Source: Coriobacteriia bacterium (GTDB taxonomy: Bacteria > Actinomycetota > Coriobacteriia > Anaerosomatales > Anaerosomataceae). From it: DNA of 22,995 nt. Location of the stretch: NCBI GenBank assembly GCA_016938395.1, contig JAFGUS010000201.1, forward strand, positions 1-22,995, read 5' to 3'. Position numbers and translations under genes: made by a program. The notes under the pieces were generated by a model, which saw nothing but the letters and a program-made list of their open reading frames with translations, was not told the origin of the DNA and did not search any database. This document shows positions 1-8,456 of the stretch, in pieces (the stretch's first letter is position 1; each line of letters opens with the position of its first letter).

Positions 1-357
1 CGCATCAAGCAGTGGTTCACCGACTGGCGCACGTGGACGAGCATCCTGTACATGATCTTGCAGCTACCGCTCGGGATCATCTACTTCGCGATCGTCACTG
101 TGGCGGTCACCCTGTCGGCAACCGGGGTCGTCTACCCCATAGCGCAGATGTTCACGGACTATCCGCTGCTCCAGTGGGGCGGGTACGGGTACCTGCTCGA
201 ACCGTGGGCGGTGCCTCTCGTGATGGCGGCGGGTGTTCTCGGATTCGTTCTGACGCTTCACCTGTGCAAGGGCATCGGCGCGCTGCACGCGGTGTATGCC
301 AAGGCAATGCTCGTCGGCAGGTTCGCCGACACGACCCGGTCGGCAGACGACCGCTGA
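1..357 (+). CDS. Putative-sensor-domain membrane protein (C-terminal part, 5' truncated)
   Basis: The reading frame is open from the first base to TGA at 355-357, so only the last 118 residues are visible and the start lies upstream of the window. The visible part opens with a tryptophan-rich stretch (WFTDWRTWTSILYMI) followed by a hydrophobic segment, a short loop, and a second hydrophobic pair around LVMAAGVLGFVLTLHL. This layout resembles the membrane 'putative sensor' domain found on actinobacterial histidine kinases and stand-alone proteins. No kinase catalytic motifs follow, so this copy appears to be a stand-alone membrane protein, or the domain is its last module. Its stop overlaps the first possible ATG of the next gene and both are probably co-transcribed. 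The family assignment is from memory of the pattern and is moderately secure. Confidence 0.6.
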   Translation, partial: RIKQWFTDWRTWTSILYMILQLPLGIIYFAIVTVAVTLSATGVVYPIAQMFTDYPLLQWGGYGYLLEPWAVPLVMAAGVLGFVLTLHLCKGIGALHAVYAKAMLVGRFADTTRSADDR

Positions 358-371
358 TGGGAGTGAGCGTG

Positions 372-1106
372 ATGAAAGCTTCGCTGATGCGTATCACGGT
401 GGCAGCACTTGCGGTGTGCGCCCTGATCGCGGCGACAGGCTGCGTGCAGGTGGAGATCCCGGTCCCCGAAGCCGCCTCGGACAGCGACAGCATCGACGCG
501 GGTGGTGCCACGGAACTCGTTGCGTCCGTCGAGATGGGCGCCGGCCGTCTGGCGATCACGGGTGGTGCGTCCGGTGCGATGGATGCGGACTACGACTTCA
601 CCGACGCCGAGTGGAGGCCCGAGGTGCGCTACGACGTGGCCGGCGGCGAAGGACGGCTGTCGGTCCGGACGCCGAGCAGGCCGCGCTTCAGTATCACCGG
701 GCAGATGCGTTACGACTGGCGCATTGTGTTCACCGACGAGATGCCGCTCGATCTCTCGGTGACGATGGGCGCCGGCGAGAGTGACCTCGACCTCGGGTCG
801 CTCGATCTCAGGAGACTGCAGGTGACGCTTGGCGCCGGGGACGCGACGGTCGACCTCGTCGGCGAGGCCCGGCACGACCTTGTGGCCGACATCACGGCCG
901 GCGCCGGAGCGGTGACCTTGCGCGTCCCGGCTGACGTAGGCGTGCGGGTGGTCGGCTACCAGGACGGGCTCGGATCGTACCGGGCCGACGGGTTCAAGCA
1001 GGACGGCAACGCGCTCGTGAACGACGCATGGGATGACGCCGAGGTTCGATTCGAGATCACACTGCGCCGTGGTCTGGGCGATGTGACGATCGAGTCCGTG
1101 GGCTAG
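372..1106 (+). CDS. Toast-rack domain lipoprotein
   Basis: A 244-residue secreted lipoprotein. Residues 1-24 are a signal peptide ending in a lipobox (AATGC, lipidated Cys24). The rest has internally repeated, glycine-rich beta strands with the phrases VEMGAGRLAITGGA, VTMGAGESDLDLGSLDL and VTLGAGDATVDL. These are characteristic of the toast_rack/DUF4097-like beta-solenoid of cell-envelope proteins related to LiaF. I chose ATG 372 because GGAG at 360-363 sits 8 bases upstream; an in-frame ATG at 357 overlaps the previous stop but has no such site. The gene directly follows a membrane putative-sensor protein, and the pairing suggests an envelope-stress or envelope-homeostasis role. That role is inference; no enzyme motif is present. 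Confidence 0.7.
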   Translation: MKASLMRITVAALAVCALIAATGCVQVEIPVPEAASDSDSIDAGGATELVASVEMGAGRLAITGGASGAMDADYDFTDAEWRPEVRYDVAGGEGRLSVRTPSRPRFSITGQMRYDWRIVFTDEMPLDLSVTMGAGESDLDLGSLDLRRLQVTLGAGDATVDLVGEARHDLVADITAGAGAVTLRVPADVGVRVVGYQDGLGSYRADGFKQDGNALVNDAWDDAEVRFEITLRRGLGDVTIESVG

Positions 1107-1163
1107 GAAGCAGCGCCGCCGTCGCAGGAGAACCGGTGCCGGCCGCTGCCAGCAGAAACGACC

Positions 1164-1182
1164 GCGGGTCATACGGACCCGC
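1164..1182. terminator. Hairpin between envelope genes
   Basis: GCGGGTC (1164-1170) and GACCCGC (1176-1182) form a perfect 7-bp stem with a 5-base loop. No T-tract follows, and the ribosome site of the next gene starts 9 bases downstream. It may be a weak terminator for the lipoprotein gene or a leader structure for the following gene. Confidence 0.35.
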
Positions 1183-1209
1183 TCGGATATCGGAGAGGAC
1201 GTGTGCGTG

Positions 1210-1518
1210 ATGGAAGGTCTTGCACTGCTGTTCGGTGTGAGTGTGGCGTCGATGACGCTCATGATCGTCGTGCTGTCGCTTGCGGCACCGGTCCTGTGGC
1301 TCTGGATGCTCATCGACTCGGCACTACGCGAGGAGTGGGAGTACCCGGGCGCTATCGCAACGAGCAACAATCGGCTGCTGTGGGTGCTGCTCATCCTGCT
1401 CACACAGATCGCGGCGATCCCCTACTTCTTCATGGTGTACACCAAGATCAAGCGAGGCACGGTGGCTCAGCCACCGGCAGCCTCGACCGCGACCACGATC
1501 TCGAGCCAGGCGGCCTGA
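1210..1518 (+). CDS. Small two-helix membrane protein, PLDc_N-like
   Basis: About 102 residues. Two hydrophobic helices (from about residue 2 to 35 and about 55 to 75) flank a charged loop with the phrase WMLIDSALREEWEYPG, followed by NNRLLWVLLILLTQIAAIPYFFMVY. The helix, short Asp/Glu loop, second helix ending PYFF.VY, and basic tail match the phospholipase-D-nuclease N-terminal (PLDc_N) type of small membrane protein, which has no catalytic domain of its own. The start is uncertain: GTG 1201, GTG 1207 and ATG 1210 are in frame, and GGAGAGG at 1192-1198 favours 1207 or 1210. It lies behind the toast-rack lipoprotein on the same strand. No specific function can be assigned. Confidence 0.55.
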   Translation: MEGLALLFGVSVASMTLMIVVLSLAAPVLWLWMLIDSALREEWEYPGAIATSNNRLLWVLLILLTQIAAIPYFFMVYTKIKRGTVAQPPAASTATTISSQAA

Positions 1519-1682
1519 GAGGCGGGCTCACCCGGCCCGGTCGCGTAGGTGGCCACCGCCCGGACTCCCTCCACCACGCTCGGTGGACGGGGCCCGGGCG
1601 TCTTCTTTGGCGGCCTACCGCCGTCTGTTGGGCGATGCGTTACCCTGGGTGACGGAGACTGTCGATCGCGGGGGAACCGTCC

Positions 1683-3356
1683 ATGGACCCGAACGTCTGG
1701 CTTGACCTGCTCGTCGTGGGAACGCTCATCGCGCTGGGGTACCTCGGTGCGAGGCTGACGGCACGGTTCAAGCTTCCCTCGGTCACCGGCTTTCTGCTCG
1801 TGGGTATCGCGGTGGGACCTCACGGCATCGGCCTGCTCTCCGCCGACCTCATGCACACACTCGCCTTCGCTGAGCCGCTGGCCCTGGGCGTCATCGTGTT
1901 CCTCATCGGAAAGCAGCTCACGCGCGAGATGCTCTCCCGGCATCACCGCTCCTTCTGGCTCACGTCGGTGCTCGACATCGTGTTGCCGGCGCTTCTTGTC
2001 GCGCTCGCCGTGCGCCTCGTCGCACCGGACGACCCTATCTCGGCCTGGCTGCTTGCGATCATCGCCATCTCGGGCGCACCCGCCACGGTGATGGCCATCA
2101 TCTCCGAGATGCAGGCCAAGAGCCGCGCGTGCGACACGCTCCTCGGCAGCTCAGCGCTCGACAGCATCATGACCGTGGTCCTGTACGCGGCGGCCGCACC
2201 GTTCCTAATGCTGTCGCTCAAGATCCATGAGACCGTGGGGGACGCGATGCTCCACACGGCCACCCAGGTGGGCGGCGCGCTCGTACTCGGCGTGGTCGCG
2301 GGCGCGGCGCTTGCGTGGCTTCTCAAGCACGTGTTCCGCGACGGTGAGATGCTCGCGCTCGGACTCGTGACGGTGCTGATCGTGGTGGCCGCTGCCGAGG
2401 CGCTCGGCTTCTCCAGCCTGCTGGCGCCGCTCGTGGCGGGCATCGTCGTTGCCACCGCCGAGGAGCGACGCGGTGATCCGGACCGCGTCTTCCGCTCGCT
2501 GCAGACGGTCGAGTACCCCGTCTACATCATCTTCTTCACACTCGCTGGCGCGCATCTCGAGTTGGCTGCGGCACTCGCCGCAGGACTCATCGCGATTGCC
2601 TACATCGCCGCGCGGAGCCTCGGCAAGTTCCTCGCAGGCATGGCTGGCGCCCTCTGGGCCGGCTATGACGTCCGCCAGTCGGCGTGGGTCGGCCTCGGCA
2701 TGCTGCCACAGGCCGGCGTCGCGGTCGGTCTTGCGCTCGCGGCCGCGGCAGCGTTTCCCGAGTCGGGCCCCACGGTCAACGCCGTGGTGCTCGCATCGCT
2801 CGTGTTCTTCGAGGTGCTTGGACCGGTGCTCACCAAGCGCGCCGTGGCCTGCACGCTCGATACGGCCGAATCGGACGCGAATGCAACGGGGGCGGGCGCC
2901 GCATGTCCGGCGCGCACGGTGCTCATGCCTGTGAACGCCTCCCTGCCCCCCGAGCGGATGCTCAACACGCTCGCCGCCGTGGGCTGCGATCCCGACTGCA
3001 AGCCGTCGATCGTACTTGCACATATCATCGTTCCCGGTCGAACTCGTACCGTGGGGGATGCGTTCTCCAGCGCGGAGCGGCATCTGGACACGCTCGCCCG
3101 CGTCCTGCGCGAGGAGGGCTACGCCGTTCACACCACCGTGCGCACCGCCACCACACTCGACCGAGGCATCCTGCGCGTTGCCGAGGAGACCGGCGCCGGC
3201 ATCGTGGCGATGGGAGCGCCGCTCCGCGGCCCTCGCATCGGGCCGGGCCTCTCCCCACTCCGCAGCACTCAGCACCGTGTGCTCGACGCACTCGACATAC
3301 CGGTCCTGATCGTCCCGCTTCCGCGCGACGACGCCTCGGGAGGTGTGACGAGGTGA
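1683..3356 (+). CDS. CPA2-family cation:proton antiporter with C-terminal universal-stress domain
   Basis: A 557-residue integral membrane transporter. Residues 5-385 carry a run of about 12-13 hydrophobic helices of the Na+/H+ exchanger superfamily (opening LDLLVVGTLIALGYLGARL, LPSVTGFLLVGIAVGP, VFLIGKQL). Residues 410-548 form a cytoplasmic universal-stress-type domain (RTVLMPVNAS at its start, ending DIPVLIVPLP). Asp160 in LGSSALDSIM is the likely cation/proton-binding aspartate, and Lys315 in RSLGKFL matches the conserved basic residue of late helix 10. The residue before Asp160 is Leu, where relatives usually have Asn, Asp or Gln. GGGGGA at 1670-1675 is 7 bases before the ATG. Its stop overlaps the start of the ClC gene, so the two transporters are translationally coupled. 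The transported ion (Na+ or K+) cannot be told from sequence. Confidence 0.85.
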   Translation: MDPNVWLDLLVVGTLIALGYLGARLTARFKLPSVTGFLLVGIAVGPHGIGLLSADLMHTLAFAEPLALGVIVFLIGKQLTREMLSRHHRSFWLTSVLDIVLPALLVALAVRLVAPDDPISAWLLAIIAISGAPATVMAIISEMQAKSRACDTLLGSSALDSIMTVVLYAAAAPFLMLSLKIHETVGDAMLHTATQVGGALVLGVVAGAALAWLLKHVFRDGEMLALGLVTVLIVVAAAEALGFSSLLAPLVAGIVVATAEERRGDPDRVFRSLQTVEYPVYIIFFTLAGAHLELAAALAAGLIAIAYIAARSLGKFLAGMAGALWAGYDVRQSAWVGLGMLPQAGVAVGLALAAAAAFPESGPTVNAVVLASLVFFEVLGPVLTKRAVACTLDTAESDANATGAGAACPARTVLMPVNASLPPERMLNTLAAVGCDPDCKPSIVLAHIIVPGRTRTVGDAFSSAERHLDTLARVLREEGYAVHTTVRTATTLDRGILRVAEETGAGIVAMGAPLRGPRIGPGLSPLRSTQHRVLDALDIPVLIVPLPRDDASGGVTR

Positions 3357-5134
3357 CCGCAGCGGAAAGCACGGCGCGGAGTCAGGGCCGCATCGTCAAG
3401 GACGCCATCGAGGCGCTCCGTGCGCGCGCTCAGTACCTGCAGAGCTGGCAACACCTCTACAAGTGGTCGGTGCTCGCCGGTCTCACGGGGCTCCTCGGTG
3501 GACTGGCGGCCGTTGCGTTCGTCTGGCTGCTCGAGACGCTCGACGGCGTGGGAACCTCCGCCATCGAAGCGCTCCCCACCCCCTGGCTGCTGCCGGTCGT
3601 GCCAGCGGTCGGCGGCCTGATCGTCGGCCTGATGCGCACGCGCTGGGCGCCGGAGTCCCTCGCAAGCCCGGGTGCCACCGACCGCGCAATCGACGCGATC
3701 CACCACGATGGCGGCCGGATCCCGCCCGCCACGCCGTTCATCACGATGGTCACCTCGGCCGTGACCCTTGCAAGCGGTGGCAGCGCCGGTCGCGAGGGGC
3801 CGACCGTCCTGATCGGCGCGGGCATCGGCTCGATCACCGCAAAGCTCGTCGACAGGCTGGGACTCCCCCGCCGCCTCAGCTTCACCTGCACAGCGGAGGA
3901 CATGCGAACGCTCGCTATCTGCGGTATCGCAGCCGGTCTGGGGGCGGTGTTCCGGGCGCCCATCGGGTCGGCACTGTTCGCGGTGAGCGTGCTCTACATC
4001 TACGGCATGGAGTACGACCAACTCATGCCCGCGCTCGTCAGTTCGCTCACGTCGTTCCTCATCTTCTCGCTCTTCTTCGGCTTCGAGCCGATGTTCTACG
4101 CGCCTACGGCGTGGGAGTTCCACGTCTTCGACCTGGCGGTAGTTCTCACCATCAGCGTGGCGGCCAGTGTGGTGGGCATCCTCTACATCCGGGTCTTCTA
4201 CGGCATGTTCGCCTGGTTTCAGCGCCTCACCGTGCCGGCCTGGCTCAAGCCCGGCCTCGGCGGGCTGACCCTCGGCCTGCTCGCGCTGCTCGTGCCCGGC
4301 GTGCTCGGCATGGGTTACGGAGCGATCCAGGACGCCATCGACTACCGGATCGGCGCCAGCGTGCTGCTCGTCCTCGTGGCGGGCAAGATCCTCGCAACGT
4401 CGCTCACGATCGGATCGGGAGGTGCGGGCGGCGACATGGCGCCGTCGCTGTTCATCGGCGCGATGCTCGGGGGTCTCATCGGCTCGGTGGCCATCAGGCT
4501 CTTCCCCGCAGCGCCGGCACACCCCGAGCTCTACGTGATCGCGGGGATGGGGGCGGTCTACGCGTCGGTGGGCAAGGCACCCCTTGCGACCGCGATCCTT
4601 CTCTGCGAGAGTACGCGCAACTTCACGCTCATCCTGCCACTCGTCATCGCCAACACGGCGGCGTCGATGGCCTCAGGCAATCACACGATCTACGAGAGCC
4701 AGAGGGCAAGCGCCACGCGCGACCAGCAGGACGTGCTCAAGCGCGTTCCAGTGGAGCGCATCTACACTCGCGATGCGGTGACCGCACCGGCCGACCTCTC
4801 GGCAATCGGCCTGCTGCGACTGATCGGATCGACCGGTCACCACGGCTTCCCGGTGCTCGACGCCGACGGACGGTTCGTGGGCGTAGTCAGCTGGAAGGAT
4901 GCGAAGAAGGTCCCCTACGCTGAGCGGGAGCATACGCGGGTGGCCGACATCATGACCACCGAGCCGATCACAGTGGTGCCGACCGACCAGTCGCGCCTGG
5001 CTCTCAACCTGATCGAGCGCCACGGCATCGGACGCGTCGTCGTCGTGGACCCCGAGGACGCAGGGCGAGTGCTGGGCGTTGTCACACAGCAGGACCTCAT
5101 CAAGGCGTACGCGGGGTTCGTGCCTGCCGACTGA
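3353..5134 (+). CDS. ClC-family chloride transporter with tandem CBS domains
   Basis: A 593-residue ClC protein. GREGP at 146-150 supplies the gating glutamate (Glu148). Glu220 in YGMEYDQLMPAL aligns by eye with the internal proton glutamate of the E. coli exchanger, which suggests Cl-/H+ exchange rather than a passive channel. GSGGAGGDMAPSLFIG (354-369) and GMGAVYASVGKAPLATAILL (398-417) are the characteristic later ClC motifs. The first motif (usually GSGIPE) is replaced by SPGATD, common in divergent bacterial members. CBS domains occupy about 466-520 and 528-586 and may bind adenine nucleotides. The start is GTG 3353, overlapping the antiporter's TGA as GTGA, with GGGAGG (3338-3343) 9 bases upstream. 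The arrangement implies coordinated cation and chloride movement, for example in pH or osmotic homeostasis (inference). Confidence 0.9.
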   Translation: MTAAESTARSQGRIVKDAIEALRARAQYLQSWQHLYKWSVLAGLTGLLGGLAAVAFVWLLETLDGVGTSAIEALPTPWLLPVVPAVGGLIVGLMRTRWAPESLASPGATDRAIDAIHHDGGRIPPATPFITMVTSAVTLASGGSAGREGPTVLIGAGIGSITAKLVDRLGLPRRLSFTCTAEDMRTLAICGIAAGLGAVFRAPIGSALFAVSVLYIYGMEYDQLMPALVSSLTSFLIFSLFFGFEPMFYAPTAWEFHVFDLAVVLTISVAASVVGILYIRVFYGMFAWFQRLTVPAWLKPGLGGLTLGLLALLVPGVLGMGYGAIQDAIDYRIGASVLLVLVAGKILATSLTIGSGGAGGDMAPSLFIGAMLGGLIGSVAIRLFPAAPAHPELYVIAGMGAVYASVGKAPLATAILLCESTRNFTLILPLVIANTAASMASGNHTIYESQRASATRDQQDVLKRVPVERIYTRDAVTAPADLSAIGLLRLIGSTGHHGFPVLDADGRFVGVVSWKDAKKVPYAEREHTRVADIMTTEPITVVPTDQSRLALNLIERHGIGRVVVVDPEDAGRVLGVVTQQDLIKAYAGFVPAD

Positions 5135-5199
5135 GCGGGCTGATGCGGCCGCCTCCCGGTCGCGGCTTGGTGTCACCGCACCCGCCGCCCCCCGCACGC

Positions 5200-5205
5200 T
5201 ATAAT
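5200..5205 (+). promoter_or_regulatory. -10 box of tRNA-Ser(UGA)
   Basis: A perfect TATAAT lies 11 bases before the mature 5' end of the tRNA. No convincing -35 hexamer is present at normal spacing; the upstream DNA is C-rich. Confidence 0.6.
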
Positions 5206-5215
5206 CCTCCTGCGC

Positions 5216-5303
5216 GGAGGGGTGGCAGAGTGGTTGAATGCGGCGGTCTTGAAAACCGCTGGCCCGCAAGGGCTCGTGGGTTCGAATCCCACCCCCTCCG
5301 CCA
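5216..5303 (+). tRNA. tRNA-Ser(UGA)
   Basis: An 88-base class II tRNA. The acceptor arm GGAGGGG pairs with CCCCTCC, followed by discriminator G and an encoded CCA (5301-5303). The anticodon stem GCGGT/ACCGC encloses loop CTTGAAA with anticodon TGA, reading UCA and related serine codons. The long variable arm (GGCCCGCAAGGGCTC region) and T-loop GGTTCGAATCC confirm a serine tRNA. It sits between the ClC gene and the convergent kbl gene. Confidence 0.96.
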
Positions 5304-5311
5304 TCCGCGCT

Positions 5312-6514
<1,203 letters not shown>

Positions 6515-6524
6515 CAACGCCTCC

Positions 6525-7589
6525 TCAGTCGCATTCGCCCTCGTCGGTGCCGGGCGCCATCTCGAGCACCACCTTGCCGCTCTGACCACTGATCATCGCG
6601 GCAAAGCCGGCCTCATACTCCACAAACGGCAGTTCGTGCGTGATGACCGGCGAGATATCGAGCCCGCTCTGGAGCATCGTCTGCATCTTGTACCAGGTCT
6701 CCCAGATCTCCCTGCCATAGATGCCTTTGATCGTGAGCCCGCGGAAGACCACCTCGTCCCAGTCGATCTTCACCGGCCCGGGCGCGATGCCCAGAAGCGC
6801 GATTCGTCCACCGTGGTACATGCTCTCGAGCATCGTCTCGAACGCGTCGCCGTTGCCGCTCATCTCGAGTCCCACATCGAAGCCGATCATGCCGAGTTCG
6901 GTCATGGCGTCGCCGATCGACTCGCGCGTCACGTTCACCGTGCGCGTGGCGCCCATCCGGGCGGCGAGCTCAAGGCGGTAGTCGTTCACGTCGCTGATGA
7001 CGACGTTGCGTGCCCCCACGTGCTTGGCGATCGCCACAGCCATGATGCCGATGGGGCCCGCGCCGGTGATGAGCACATCCTCGCCGACAAGGTCGAAACT
7101 CAGGGTGGCGTGCGTCGCGTTGCCGTACGGGTCGAAGATCGCGGCGATGCGCGAGGGGATGCAGTCGGCGATGTGCCACGCGTTGGTCGCGGGTATGGCG
7201 AGGTACTCGGCAAAGCAGCCGTCACGGTTGACGCCCACGCCGATCGTGTTGGTGCACAGGTGACGACGGCCGGCCCGGCATGAGCGACACACGCCGCACA
7301 CGATGTGACCCTCGCCCGAGACGCGCTCGCCCATGCTGAACCCGCTCACACCGTCGCCGATCTCGGCGACATGCCCCACGAACTCGTGTCCGAGGATCTG
7401 CGGTGGCCGGATGGTGTGCTCAGCCCACGGATTCCACTCGTAGATATGCACGTCGGTGCCGCAGATGGCGACTTTCTCGATGCGGATGAGCAACTCCCCC
7501 GGACCGATGCGCGGGACCGGCACCTCTACGAGTGATACGCCCGGCCCCGGCGCCGCCTTCACGATGGCCGTCATCATCTGCTGCGACAC
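6525..7589 (-). CDS. tdh: L-threonine 3-dehydrogenase
   Basis: A 354-residue zinc-dependent medium-chain dehydrogenase that oxidises L-threonine to 2-amino-3-ketobutyrate with NAD+. Cys43 ([12 protein letters not shown]) and His68-Glu69 (GHEF) form the catalytic zinc site. Cys98, Cys101, Cys104 and Cys112 ([15 protein letters not shown]) form the structural zinc lobe. GAGPIGIMA (176-184) and Asp200 form the NAD+ fold. The protein follows the E. coli enzyme closely over its whole length (for example [55 protein letters not shown]). The start is taken as GTG 7589, with GGAGG at 7598-7602 giving an 8-base spacing; the open frame extends to 7700 without ribosome-site support. First gene of the tdh-kbl operon. 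Confidence 0.96.
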   Translation of the reverse strand: MSQQMMTAIVKAAPGPGVSLVEVPVPRIGPGELLIRIEKVAICGTDVHIYEWNPWAEHTIRPPQILGHEFVGHVAEIGDGVSGFSMGERVSGEGHIVCGVCRSCRAGRRHLCTNTIGVGVNRDGCFAEYLAIPATNAWHIADCIPSRIAAIFDPYGNATHATLSFDLVGEDVLITGAGPIGIMAVAIAKHVGARNVVISDVNDYRLELAARMGATRTVNVTRESIGDAMTELGMIGFDVGLEMSGNGDAFETMLESMYHGGRIALLGIAPGPVKIDWDEVVFRGLTIKGIYGREIWETWYKMQTMLQSGLDISPVITHELPFVEYEAGFAAMISGQSGKVVLEMAPGTDEGECD

Positions 7590-7630
7590 ACGCGCTCCCT
7601 CCATCGGCTGCGCATCGACCACCCGTTCAA

Positions 7631-7640
7631 GGGTATACCC
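7631..7640. promoter_or_regulatory. GGGTATACCC palindrome in the tdh/GYD divergent promoter region
   Basis: A perfect 10-base palindrome lies about 42 bases upstream of the tdh start in the intergenic region shared with the divergent GYD gene. On the minus strand it contains TATACC, a possible tdh -10 box. No matching -35 box is evident. A regulatory role is inference. Confidence 0.35.
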
Positions 7641-7740
7641 CTGGCCCACGCGCGCAACGCTACCGCGCCGGATACGATGCGACACAGCACGGGTACGCAT
7701 CTCTTAGGAGGGTCCACCACAACAGAAGGGGGCGACCGGC

Positions 7741-8025
7741 ATGGCACTCTACGTCATGCTCACCCGGCTCACCGACCAGGGCGCACGCACGATCAAGCAG
7801 CATCCGGAGCACATCCTCGAGGTCAACGCGGAGCTCGCCGGGATGGGCGTGAAGGTGCTCCACCAGTGGGCCGTACTCGGCAGGTACGACTTCGTCAACA
7901 TCGTCGAAGCCGAAGACGACGCCGCGGTCGCCCGGGCATCACTGGAACTCGGCGCGCGGGGCTCGATCCGTATCGAGACGCTCGCCGCGATGCCCGCCGA
8001 GGAGCTCATCGGCGCGGTGAAGTAG
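7741..8025 (+). CDS. GYD-domain protein
   Basis: A 94-residue alpha/beta ferredoxin-like protein. It opens ALYVMLTRLTDQGARTIKQ and contains WAVLGRYDFVNIVEAEDDAAVARASLELGARGSIRIETL. The GRYDFV phrase, the length and the layout match the GYD family of small dimeric-barrel proteins found across bacteria and archaea, whose function is not settled. AGGGGG around 7726-7731 lies about 9 bases before the ATG. It is divergent from tdh and upstream of tRNA genes, so it looks monocistronic. A hairpin follows its stop by one base. Confidence 0.85.
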   Translation: MALYVMLTRLTDQGARTIKQHPEHILEVNAELAGMGVKVLHQWAVLGRYDFVNIVEAEDDAAVARASLELGARGSIRIETLAAMPAEELIGAVK

Positions 8026-8026
8026 A

Positions 8027-8043
8027 CCGGGCGCCACGCCCGG
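8027..8043. terminator. Hairpin after the GYD gene
   Basis: CCGGGCG (8027-8033) and CGCCCGG (8037-8043) form a 7-bp GC stem with a 3-base loop directly after the TAG. There is no T-tract, so termination would be weak or Rho-assisted. Confidence 0.4.
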
Positions 8044-8095
8044 AGCACGTGGACCGGCTGCCGGACCCGGGTTCGCCGCCCGCGTGCTCGCCGTG

Positions 8096-8101
8096 TATAA
8101 T
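8096..8101 (+). promoter_or_regulatory. -10 box of tRNA-Ser(GCU)
   Basis: A perfect TATAAT lies 21 bases before the mature tRNA 5' end. TTCGCC at 8072-8077 (18-base spacing) is only a weak -35 match. Confidence 0.55.
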
Positions 8102-8122
8102 CGCTTCCGCATCTCATGGCGC

Positions 8123-8216
8123 GGAGAGTTGGCCGAGTCGGTTGAAGGCGCTCGCCTGCTAAGCGAGTAAGGGGCTAAGAGCCCCTTCGAGGGTTCGAAT
8201 CCCTCACTCTCCGCCA
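8123..8216 (+). tRNA. tRNA-Ser(GCU)
   Basis: A 94-base class II tRNA. Acceptor GGAGAGT pairs with ACTCTCC, followed by G and encoded CCA. The anticodon stem CTCGC/GCGAG encloses CTGCTAA, giving anticodon GCT for AGC/AGU serine codons. A long variable arm (AGGGGCTAAGAGCCCCTT) forms a stable hairpin. T-loop GGTTCGAATCC is canonical. Confidence 0.96.
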
Positions 8217-8217
8217 T

Positions 8218-8249
8218 TTGACATCTCCCGTGGGAGAAGGCAGGATACG
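8218..8249 (+). promoter_or_regulatory. Possible promoter with internal palindrome between two tRNA genes
   Basis: TTGACA (8218-8223) is a consensus -35 starting two bases after the CCA of tRNA-Ser. Candidate -10 hexamers are poor (CAGGAT at 17-base spacing, GATACG at 20). The spacer contains TCTCCC (8224-8229) and GGGAGA (8232-8237), a 6-bp inverted repeat that could also end the upstream tRNA transcript. The reading as a separate tRNA-Arg promoter is tentative. Confidence 0.4.
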
Positions 8250-8268
8250 AAAGCCTTTCCCCGCGCAC

Positions 8269-8344
8269 GCGCCCTTAGCTCAGTGGATAGAGCGTCTGAC
8301 TACGAATCAGAAGGTCGTAGGTTCGAATCCTACAGGGCGCGCCA
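8269..8344 (+). tRNA. tRNA-Arg(ACG)
   Basis: A 76-base tRNA. Acceptor GCGCCCT pairs with AGGGCGC, followed by discriminator G and encoded CCA. The anticodon stem TCTGA/TCAGA encloses CTACGAA, anticodon ACG, whose wobble A would be deaminated to inosine to read CGU/CGC/CGA. D-arm (TAGCTCAGTGGATAGAGC) and T-loop (GGTTCGAATCC) are canonical. Confidence 0.97.
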
Positions 8345-8355
8345 CGCACACTCAC

Positions 8356-8390
8356 CGAGGACCTCGCCTCAAGAACCGGCGGGGTCCTCG
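8356..8390. terminator. Terminator-like hairpin after tRNA-Arg
   Basis: CGAGGACC (8356-8363) pairs with GGTCCTCG (8383-8390), with a further inner GCC/GGC pairing (8366-8368 with 8378-8380). It starts 12 bases after the tRNA CCA and lacks a T-tract. Confidence 0.5.
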
Positions 8391-8456
8391 CTGCGTCTCA
8401 CGAGGTGTACGGGCCGCTCGGCGGGCGGTTGCCTGCCACAACGAAGGAGTCAGGAC

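Noticed and set aside
258..1403. Long minus-strand open frame over the toast-rack and small membrane genes
   Set aside because: It is Arg/His/Ser-rich with no domain, and lies antisense to two genes with signal peptides and ribosome sites; a high-GC shadow.
2684..3352. Extension of the ClC frame upstream into the antiporter gene
   Set aside because: The added residues are low-complexity Arg/Gly-rich sequence. A GTG with a ribosome site at 3353 gives the normal ClC length.
3269..4522. 417-residue minus-strand frame opposite ClC
   Set aside because: Composition dominated by Arg, Asp, Glu and His with no recognisable fold; mirrors codons of the real gene.
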